From Gallionella sp. (lineage in GTDB: Bacteria > Pseudomonadota > Gammaproteobacteria > Burkholderiales > Gallionellaceae), in assembly GCA_025350705.1 (NCBI GenBank), contig JANXXH010000005.1:1-36702 (forward strand): 36,702 nucleotides of DNA, read 5' to 3'. The notes beneath the pieces were generated by a model. That model was not told the origin of the DNA. It did no database searches and saw only the letters and a list, made by a program, of their open reading frames with translations. Shown piece by piece: positions 30,449 to 36,702 of the stretch. How positions within the stretch are numbered: position 1 is the stretch's first letter; each line of letters opens with the position of its first letter. Made by a program: the position numbers and the translations under genes.

Positions 30449-31330
30449 ATGAGCTGGTTTCAAAAATTATTGCCACCCAAGATCAAGCGCCGCATAGGCG
30501 ATGCCAAAAAGAACGTCCCGGAAGGGTTGTGGACCAAGTGCCCGTCCTGCCAAGCGGTGTTGTATCACTCCGATCTGGAAAAAAACCAGAGCGTTTGTCC
30601 GAAGTGTAACCATCATCACCGCATTACAGCACGCAACCGTCTGGATTTGCTGCTGGATAGCGAAGGACGTTTTGAGATCGGCGCAGAAGTGTTGCCGGTG
30701 GACACGCTCAAGTTTAAGGACAGCAAAAAATATTCTGACCGGCTGCTCGACTCGAAGAAAAATACCGACGAAGATGATGCATTGGTTGTGATGCAGGGCA
30801 GCATTTATTCCGTGCCAGTGGTTGCGGCTGCATTCGAGTTCAACTTCATGGGTGGCTCGATGGGCTCGGTGGTTGGCGAGCGTTTCGTGCGCGGCGTGCA
30901 AGTTTCGCTGGAGCAAAAATGTCCGTTCATCTGCTTCGCTGCCAGCGGCGGCGCGCGCATGCAGGAGGGCTTGCTGTCGCTGATGCAGATGGCGAAGACT
31001 TGCGCCGCGCTGACGCAACTCAGCCAGGAACAATTGCCGTTCATCTCGGTGCTGACCGACCCCACGATGGGCGGCGTGTCCGCCAGCTTCGCCTTCATGG
31101 GCGATGTAGTGATTGCCGAACCCGGAGCGCTGATCGGCTTCGCTGGCGCGCGCGTGATCCAGCAGACGGTGCGCGAAACCCTGCCTGAGGGATTTCAGCG
31201 CGCGGAATTTTTATTGGAGCACGGCGCAGTGGATATGATCATCGATAGGCGTCAGATGAAAAATCAGCTGGCGACGCTGATCACCCTGCTGACCAAGCAG
31301 TCGGCAGTGGCGGAAATCGAGGCGGCATAA
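30449..31330 (+). CDS. accD: Acetyl-CoA carboxylase carboxyltransferase subunit beta
   Basis: [44 protein letters not shown] (zinc ribbon)..[22 protein letters not shown]. Confidence 0.98.
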   Translation: MSWFQKLLPPKIKRRIGDAKKNVPEGLWTKCPSCQAVLYHSDLEKNQSVCPKCNHHHRITARNRLDLLLDSEGRFEIGAEVLPVDTLKFKDSKKYSDRLLDSKKNTDEDDALVVMQGSIYSVPVVAAAFEFNFMGGSMGSVVGERFVRGVQVSLEQKCPFICFAASGGARMQEGLLSLMQMAKTCAALTQLSQEQLPFISVLTDPTMGGVSASFAFMGDVVIAEPGALIGFAGARVIQQTVRETLPEGFQRAEFLLEHGAVDMIIDRRQMKNQLATLITLLTKQSAVAEIEAA

Positions 31331-31401
31331 CTTCTGGTGTGGAATTTCATTTGATGTCGGAACAATTTATTCACCACCTTTCGATTGTGAGAGAAATATA
31401 G

Positions 31402-32193
31402 ATGCGCAACCTTTTCGTCGTAATCATTGCCATCCTCTGTTTGGCAGGGATAACGACACAAGCTACAGTCGCTACAGAACAACAGGAACAACAATCCTGG
31501 GACAATGCCCAGCAAGAGAACAGCGAAGCCAGTTACGGTCTCTACCTCAAGGCTTATCCCAATGGAGACTTTGCCAACCTGGCCAAGATACGCAGCGACA
31601 AACTCAAGCTCATTAAAGATGAAGAAGCTCAACGCCAAGTGACGATTCCGGCGATGGTTCAAGTCCCCGGCAAGAACTACGAGATCGGCAAATACGAGGT
31701 AACCCAAGCGGAATGGATATCGATGATAGGTATCAACCCAAGCAAGTTCAAGAATTGTGGCGACACCTGCCCGGTAGAGAAAGTAAGTTGGGATGATACC
31801 CAGGCCTTTATTCAAAAGCTCAACGCCAAAACTGGCAAGCAATTTCGTTTGCCGACAGAAGTCGAATGGGAATATGCCTGCTATGGCGGAAGCCAGAACG
31901 AATACTGTGGCGGTGACGATGTTGATGCCGTGGCGTGGACAGAGAGCAAAGGCAACGAGCAAACCCATCCGGTGGGGCAAAAGCAAGCGAATGGCTATGG
32001 CTTGTATGACATGAGCGGTAATGTGATGGAATGGACGAATGATTGCTGGGAAGGAAACTGCGATCAGCACGTGTTTCGGGGCGGATCCTGGATCAACCGT
32101 CCCCAGGACGCGCGCGTGTTGTACCGCATCAGGTTCGGTGCAGCGATCCGGAACAGCAGCGGCGGGTTTCGTTTGGCCAGGACGATACCGTAG
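31402..32193 (+). CDS. SUMF1/FGE-sulfatase-fold secreted protein, probably not a true formylglycine-generating enzyme
   Basis: Signal peptide; YEIGKYEVTQAEWISMIGINPSKF..PVEKVSWDDTQAFIQKLNAKTGKQFRLPTEVEWEYAC..GNVMEWTND..FRGGSWINRP..GGFRLAR. Confidence 0.88.
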   Translation: MRNLFVVIIAILCLAGITTQATVATEQQEQQSWDNAQQENSEASYGLYLKAYPNGDFANLAKIRSDKLKLIKDEEAQRQVTIPAMVQVPGKNYEIGKYEVTQAEWISMIGINPSKFKNCGDTCPVEKVSWDDTQAFIQKLNAKTGKQFRLPTEVEWEYACYGGSQNEYCGGDDVDAVAWTESKGNEQTHPVGQKQANGYGLYDMSGNVMEWTNDCWEGNCDQHVFRGGSWINRPQDARVLYRIRFGAAIRNSSGGFRLARTIP

Positions 32194-32196
32194 CCG

Positions 32197-32420
32197 GGTA
32201 GGGTGGGCACGTTTTTGCCTCGCAGAGGTTCTCGCACTCGGAGGGTGTGCCCACGTTGATTTCCACGCCGCGTGGGCATAACCAGCGACTTAGCTGTCTT
32301 CTTTTGACAGCCTAGTCGATTGGCTATAACCAATGACTTGCCCAGCGTCTTTTGCTGGGTTAGTCAGATGGCTAGCAGTCATATCAGCAGTTACACTAGA
32401 TGAAGCTTGCCCACCCTACC
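32197..32420. repeat. Composite palindrome island with 13-bp outer inverted repeats (GGTAGGGTGGGCA) enclosing two 48-bp cruciform units (locus B)
   Basis: GGTAGGGTGGGCA 32197-32209 versus TGCCCACCCTACC 32408-32420 (perfect); internal GTGGGCAC/GTGCCCAC/CGTGGGCA; cruciform units 32279-32326 and 32327-32374 directly abutting, in reverse orientation to loci A and C. Confidence 0.85.
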
Positions 32421-32435
32421 GTATACCAAATATAT

Positions 32436-33704
32436 ATGCCTAACACTTTAGCCGGCTGGCTAACCTATCTCGAATCCCTGCATCCCAAAGCCATCGCGCT
32501 CGGTCTGGAGCGCGTGGCACAAGTCAAGCAGCGGCTGAATCTCCAGCCTGATTTTCCCCTCATCGTGGTCGGTGGCACCAACGGCAAGGGCTCGGTTTGC
32601 GCGATGCTGGAGTCCATTCTTCATGCATCTGGATTTCGCGTTGGTTGCTATACCTCGCCGCATCTGTTGCATTACAACGAAAGGGTGCGCATCGCCAAAC
32701 ATCAAGTGAGTGATGCTGAATTGTGCGTATCGTTTGAAAAAATCGAGCTGGCACGTGGAGCAACATTACTCACTTACTTTGAATTTGGCACGCTTGCTGC
32801 GATGCAGTGTTTCATCGAGCACAAGGTGGATGTCGCGGTACTCGAAGTGGGGTTGGGCGGCAGACTGGATGCGGTGAACGTGTTCGACAATGATTGCGCA
32901 GTGATCGCCAGTGTGGATATCGACCATACCGATTATCTGGGTGATACGCGTGAGCAGATTGCATATGAAAAGGCGGGAATCATGCGGGCTGGTCGTGTGA
33001 CGGTCTGTGCGGATAGCGATGTGCCCCAGGCGGTACGCGTTCATGCACAAAAGATCGGAGCTGAGTTGTGGTGCATAGGGAATGAATTTGGTTTCAAGCA
33101 GCATCAAGGGCAATGGGACTTCTACGGCAAATCGGGTTCGCGCAATGCGTTGCCTTATCCTGCCCTGCGCGGTACGTTCCAATTGAACAATGCCAGTGCG
33201 GCACTGGCGGCGCTGGATGTGCTCAAGGATAAATTGCCGGTGAGCATGGAGACGGTGCGGCGCGGGTTGGGCGAAGTGCAACTTGCTGGGCGTTTTCAGT
33301 TCGTGCCGGGCAAACCGGCGCTGATCCTGGATGTGGCACACAACCCGCATGCGGCGCGTTCATTGGCGCAGAATCTTGCCAGTTTGCCGCCCTGTCCGCA
33401 CACCTATGCGATATTTGCGATGCTCAAGGACAAAGACATGGCGGGAGTGGCGGGGGCGCTCGATGGGCGCATCGACACATGGCTGGTGGCGGGGATAGTT
33501 GCGCCACGCGGGGCGACTGCGGTTGAGTTGGCGCAAGCGTTGCGGCAGAGCGGCGTGCGCGGCGAGCGGCTCACCTTCGATAACATCGCCGAAGCGGTAA
33601 GTTATGCCTATAACGCGGCAGGCGAAAATGATAGAATCGCTGCCTTCGGATCGTTCTATACTGTGGCGGAAGTGATGGCCTCAAGAGGGCTTCGAGTTTT
33701 ATAG
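32436..33704 (+). CDS. folC: Bifunctional folylpolyglutamate synthase/dihydrofolate synthase
   Basis: MPNTLAGWLTYLESLHPKAIALGLERV..VVGGTNGKGSVCAMLESIL..LEVGLGGRLDAVNVFD..DVAHNPHAARSLA; ATG 32436 preferred because 32400 lies in repeat DNA. Confidence 0.96.
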   Translation: MPNTLAGWLTYLESLHPKAIALGLERVAQVKQRLNLQPDFPLIVVGGTNGKGSVCAMLESILHASGFRVGCYTSPHLLHYNERVRIAKHQVSDAELCVSFEKIELARGATLLTYFEFGTLAAMQCFIEHKVDVAVLEVGLGGRLDAVNVFDNDCAVIASVDIDHTDYLGDTREQIAYEKAGIMRAGRVTVCADSDVPQAVRVHAQKIGAELWCIGNEFGFKQHQGQWDFYGKSGSRNALPYPALRGTFQLNNASAALAALDVLKDKLPVSMETVRRGLGEVQLAGRFQFVPGKPALILDVAHNPHAARSLAQNLASLPPCPHTYAIFAMLKDKDMAGVAGALDGRIDTWLVAGIVAPRGATAVELAQALRQSGVRGERLTFDNIAEAVSYAYNAAGENDRIAAFGSFYTVAEVMASRGLRVL

Positions 33705-33729
33705 GAAAAATTTAGAGGTTCATTAAAGC

Positions 33730-34383
33730 ATGGCAAAAGTACAAACAGATGATGAGTCGAATCTCAGGCGCAAGGCGCGCCGCCGTTTGATCGGTGCGGT
33801 CGCGCTTACGCTGGCGGTGGTAGTGATATTGCCGATGGTACTGGACAGCGAACAAAAGCTAACCGGGAAAGACATTGAATTGCGCATTCCGTCTCCCGAT
33901 AAGGTTGGCGAGTTCGTACCGGGTGTGGCGGTTTCTGAAGTGGCAGCAACCCCTCCGCCAGTTGCTGCGAACGTCGTGTCCACTCCGATACAGCTTGCAA
34001 CTCCAGTGATTGCCACGCCTGCCAAGGAAGCAGCGCCGAGCAAGCCACCCGTGCATAAACCCTCAGCAACTCATAAGCCTACTGAAGCTCTTAAGCCTGT
34101 AGAAGCCCAGAGCGCAGAAACTCAGAGTACAGAAACCAAGAGTGAAAATAAGCCTGCAAGTACTGAAAGTTATGTTGTGCAGGTTGCGGCATTCTCAAAT
34201 CCAAATTCAGCGAAACATGAGCTCCAGAATCTGAAGAAATGGGGCTTCAAGGCCTATACCGAAAAATCCGGCGACATGATACGGGTGCGCGTTGGCCCCT
34301 ACCCGGACCGCAACAAGGCTGAGAAGGTCGTCGGTATGCTGGAAAAACATGGGTTACATCCGGTGGTCATGTCTGTTCAATGA
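33730..34383 (+). CDS. SPOR domain protein (DedD-like)
   Basis: N-terminal RRKARRRLIGAVALTLAVVVILPMVLD TM, Pro/Ala/Thr-rich linker, C-terminal SPOR domain YVVQVAAFSNPNSAKHELQNLKKWGFKAYTEKSGDMIRVRVGPY. Confidence 0.92.
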   Translation: MAKVQTDDESNLRRKARRRLIGAVALTLAVVVILPMVLDSEQKLTGKDIELRIPSPDKVGEFVPGVAVSEVAATPPPVAANVVSTPIQLATPVIATPAKEAAPSKPPVHKPSATHKPTEALKPVEAQSAETQSTETKSENKPASTESYVVQVAAFSNPNSAKHELQNLKKWGFKAYTEKSGDMIRVRVGPYPDRNKAEKVVGMLEKHGLHPVVMSVQ

Positions 34384-34874
34384 CCGGATTTGATTACGTT
34401 GTAATAACTATATTACTGATTTCGGTGTTACTTGGTGTATGGCGCGGTTTTGCTTGTGAAGTGTTATCGTTGGTTGGCTGGCCGCTGGCGTTTGTGTTGA
34501 GCAGTGTATACGCGGATAACCTTGCACGGTTCATACCGTTGCAGCAAGAAGCATTGAGTGTCACAGTGGCTTATGTGTTGGTGTTTGTCGCCGTGATGAT
34601 CATGTGGAGTATGCTGGTATGGATGCTCACCAAACTGCTGAAAACGGTCGGGCTGGGTGAGATGGATAAAGTGTTTGGCGGGTTGTTCGGGATTTTGCGC
34701 GGTGGGTTGGTGGTGCTTGTTCTGGTGTGGCTATGTGGAGTGACGGATATGCCCGAGAAACCATACTGGCGTGAAGCGATGATGAGCAGGGCACTGGAGG
34801 ATGTTGCGTTGCTGACTAAAACATGGTTGCCTGACAGCATTGCGCAGCGCATCCATTATCGAATTCGTAGTTAA
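34380..34874 (+). CDS. cvpA: CvpA family protein
   Basis: [42 protein letters not shown].., position between the SPOR gene and purF. Confidence 0.93.
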   Translation: MTGFDYVVITILLISVLLGVWRGFACEVLSLVGWPLAFVLSSVYADNLARFIPLQQEALSVTVAYVLVFVAVMIMWSMLVWMLTKLLKTVGLGEMDKVFGGLFGILRGGLVVLVLVWLCGVTDMPEKPYWREAMMSRALEDVALLTKTWLPDSIAQRIHYRIRS

Positions 34875-34890
34875 TTTTGGGATAGAAATC

Positions 34891-36405
34891 ATGTGCGGCA
34901 TACTCGGATTGATCTCGCAATCACCGGCCAATCAGTTGTTGTATGACGGCCTGCAAGTCTTGCAGCATCGCGGCCAGGATGCCGCCGGTATCGCGACGCT
35001 GGAAAATCATACTTTCCATATCCACAAGGACAATGGGCTGGTGCGCGATGTGTTTCGTACCCGCCATATGCGCTCGCTACTGGGCAATGCGGGAATCGCG
35101 CACGTGCGCTATCCGACTGCGGGTTCTGCGGTGGATCACAACGAGGCGCAGCCGTTCTATGTGAATTCGCCGTTCGGTATCGTGCTCGGACACAACGGTA
35201 ACCTGACCAATGCCGAAGAATTGAAGGAGCAGTTGTTCGTGGAGGATTTGCGCCACGTCAATACTAGTTCCGATTCTGAAGTATTGTTGAATGTGCTGGC
35301 GCATGAGTTGCAGATCAATTCCCAGCAATACCGCCTGGAAGTAAAAACCATCTTTGCGGCCGTTGCCGGAGTGCATAAGCGTTGTCGCGGCGCGTATGCG
35401 GTGGTAGCAATGATTGCGGGCTATGGCCTGCTGGCGTTCCGTGATATTTACGGTATCCGCCCGCTGGTGATAGGCGTGCACGAAACCCCACAAGGCAAGG
35501 AATATCTGGTTGCTTCAGAAAGTGTCGCGCTCGACACTCTGGGTTTTAAGTTCCTGCGCGACATCGCCCCCGGCGAAGCGGTGTTCGTCGATTTCAACGG
35601 CAAGCTGCACAGTAAGCAATGCAGCGACAAGGCGAGCCTTAATCCGTGCATCTTCGAATACGTGTATCTGGCGCGTCCCGATTCGGTGATCGACGGCATT
35701 TCAGTTTATGAAACTCGCTTGTACATGGGCGAATATCTGGCCGATAAGATCAAGCGCACTTGGAAAGAGATCGATATCGATGTGGTGATCCCGATCCCCG
35801 ATTCCAGCCGCCCCAGCGCTTTGCAATTGGCGAACCGCCTTAACCTGCCGTTCCGCGAAGGCTTCGTGAAGAACCGTTACATCGGACGTACCTTCATCAT
35901 GCCGGGGCAGGCGATGCGCAAGAAATCGGTGCGCCAGAAGCTGAATGCCATCAACGTCGAATTCAAGGGCAAGAACGTGTTGCTGGTGGATGACTCCATC
36001 GTGCGCGGCACCACCAGCCGCGAGATCGTGCAGATGGCGCGCGATGCGGGCGCGCGCAAGGTTTATTTTGCCTCCGCTGCGCCGCCAGTGCGCTTCCCGA
36101 ATGTGTATGGCATCGATATGCCCAGCCCATCCGAGCTGATTGCCACCGGACGCACCGACGATGAGATTTGCCGCGAGATCGGTGCGGACCGCATCATCTA
36201 TCAGGATCTGGATGATCTTAAAGCGGCAGTGCAAAAAGCCAACCCCAAGATCACCAACTTCGATGCGTCATGCTTCGACGGGCGCTACATCACCGGCGAT
36301 GTCAATGCCGACTATCTGAATAAAGTTGAGGCACGGCGCGGACATGGCAAGGCCAGCGATGATGCCAACCAGATGGCGCTGGATTTGGCAGAGGTCAACG
36401 AATAA
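34891..36405 (+). CDS. purF: Amidophosphoribosyltransferase
   Basis: [36 protein letters not shown] (N-terminal Cys nucleophile); [26 protein letters not shown]. Confidence 0.98.
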   Translation: MCGILGLISQSPANQLLYDGLQVLQHRGQDAAGIATLENHTFHIHKDNGLVRDVFRTRHMRSLLGNAGIAHVRYPTAGSAVDHNEAQPFYVNSPFGIVLGHNGNLTNAEELKEQLFVEDLRHVNTSSDSEVLLNVLAHELQINSQQYRLEVKTIFAAVAGVHKRCRGAYAVVAMIAGYGLLAFRDIYGIRPLVIGVHETPQGKEYLVASESVALDTLGFKFLRDIAPGEAVFVDFNGKLHSKQCSDKASLNPCIFEYVYLARPDSVIDGISVYETRLYMGEYLADKIKRTWKEIDIDVVIPIPDSSRPSALQLANRLNLPFREGFVKNRYIGRTFIMPGQAMRKKSVRQKLNAINVEFKGKNVLLVDDSIVRGTTSREIVQMARDAGARKVYFASAAPPVRFPNVYGIDMPSPSELIATGRTDDEICREIGADRIIYQDLDDLKAAVQKANPKITNFDASCFDGRYITGDVNADYLNKVEARRGHGKASDDANQMALDLAEVNE

Positions 36406-36421
36406 ATCAAGTGGGGATAAT

Positions 36422-36451
36422 TTGACATTTAGCTGCGGCAGGTGTTACTTT
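36422..36451 (+). promoter_or_regulatory. Putative sigma70 promoter for metZ
   Basis: Perfect -35 TTGACA (36422-36427) and a weak extended -10 TGTTACTTT (TACTTT 36446-36451) with 18-nt spacing. Confidence 0.5.
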
Positions 36452-36455
36452 CTAC

Positions 36456-36516
36456 CTGCGCCGATTTGAGGAACAGCTTGCGGGCGCATTATAAATACTG
36501 CTAAAGCGAGGGAAAC
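36456..36516 (+). promoter_or_regulatory. SAM-II-type riboswitch aptamer upstream of metZ
   Basis: CTGCGCCGATTTGAGGAACAGCTTGCGGGCGCATTATAAATACTGCTAAAGCGAGGG: conserved GATTTG, GCTTGC, ATAAAT and GCTAAAG blocks in order; P1 TGCGCC (36457-36462)/GGCGCA (36483-36488); located just 5' of a methionine biosynthesis gene. Confidence 0.85.
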
Positions 36517-36603
36517 CCGGTTTAGCTCTGCGTAGCCAATCGGCTAGGCTGTCAAAAGACGACAGCCAAGTCGCTGGTTAGCGCCAAGCTATCCGGGTTT
36601 TTT
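36513..36603 (+). terminator. Putative intrinsic terminator/expression platform of the SAM-II riboswitch, with a repeat-bearing loop
   Basis: AAACCCGG (36513-36520) pairs with CCGGGTTT (36593-36600) followed by TTT; the ~72-nt loop holds one cruciform unit. Confidence 0.65.
36533..36580 (+). repeat. 48-bp modular cruciform repeat unit, locus C
   Basis: TAGCCA-AT-CGGCT-A-GGCTGTC-AAAAGAC-GACAGCC-A-AGTCG-C-TGGTTA. Confidence 0.9.
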
Positions 36604-36618
36604 CATTAAGGGGTCATC

Positions 36619-36702
36619 ATGACTGAATCATCCTATCAACCGGAAACATTGGCGGTGCACGCCGGCACGGTGCGCAGCCAGTTCGGCGAACACAGCGAGG
36701 CG
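36619..36702 (+). CDS. metZ: O-succinylhomoserine sulfhydrylase, N-terminal part; 3' end outside window
   Basis: MTESSYQPETLAVHAGTVRSQFGEHSEA, typical N-terminus of Cys/Met-metabolism PLP enzymes; position after purF. Confidence 0.85.
   Translation, partial: MTESSYQPETLAVHAGTVRSQFGEHSEA

Noticed and set aside
1-36702. tRNA, rRNA or prophage genes
   Set aside because: No cloverleaf, rRNA-like or phage structural sequence was recognised by eye; a tRNAscan/Infernal run would be needed to exclude small RNAs.

Overview
The window is a core-gene-rich stretch of a Gram-negative chromosome. Gene content and order suggest a betaproteobacterium of the Nitrosomonadales/Gallionellaceae type (inference). 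From left to right it contains: a fatty-acid degradation block (acyl-CoA ligase, thioesterase, FadB-like, thiolase) with small accessory genes between its members; two paralogous dienelactone hydrolases flanking crcB-DUF190; DedA; grpE-dnaK-dnaJ on the minus strand with a textbook sigma32 promoter; an MFS transporter; leuC-leuD-leuB-asd-fimV; an EcfT-like protein; truA-trpF-trpB-trpA-accD; an SUMF1-fold protein; folC-dedD(SPOR)-cvpA-purF; and the start of metZ. The genes are mostly ordinary, but the spacers carry many palindromic elements. The main observations are: (1) a dispersed ~48-bp modular cruciform repeat (at least 6 units at 3 loci) whose stems change by compensatory substitution; (2) a SAM-II-type riboswitch upstream of metZ, with one of those repeats inside the loop of its putative terminator; (3) a MITE-like insertion at the ancestral trpB/trpA ATGA overlap that leaves an in-frame 48-codon ORF ending TAA|ATG at the new trpA start; (4) a secreted protein between leuC and leuD made of six 11-residue repeats; (5) heptanucleotide-repeat hairpins in both spacers of the grpE-dnaK-dnaJ operon; (6) a decayed ATP-grasp gene fragment and a Cys-to-Ser nucleophile change between the DLH paralogs. 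All calls were made by eye; no database searches were run.
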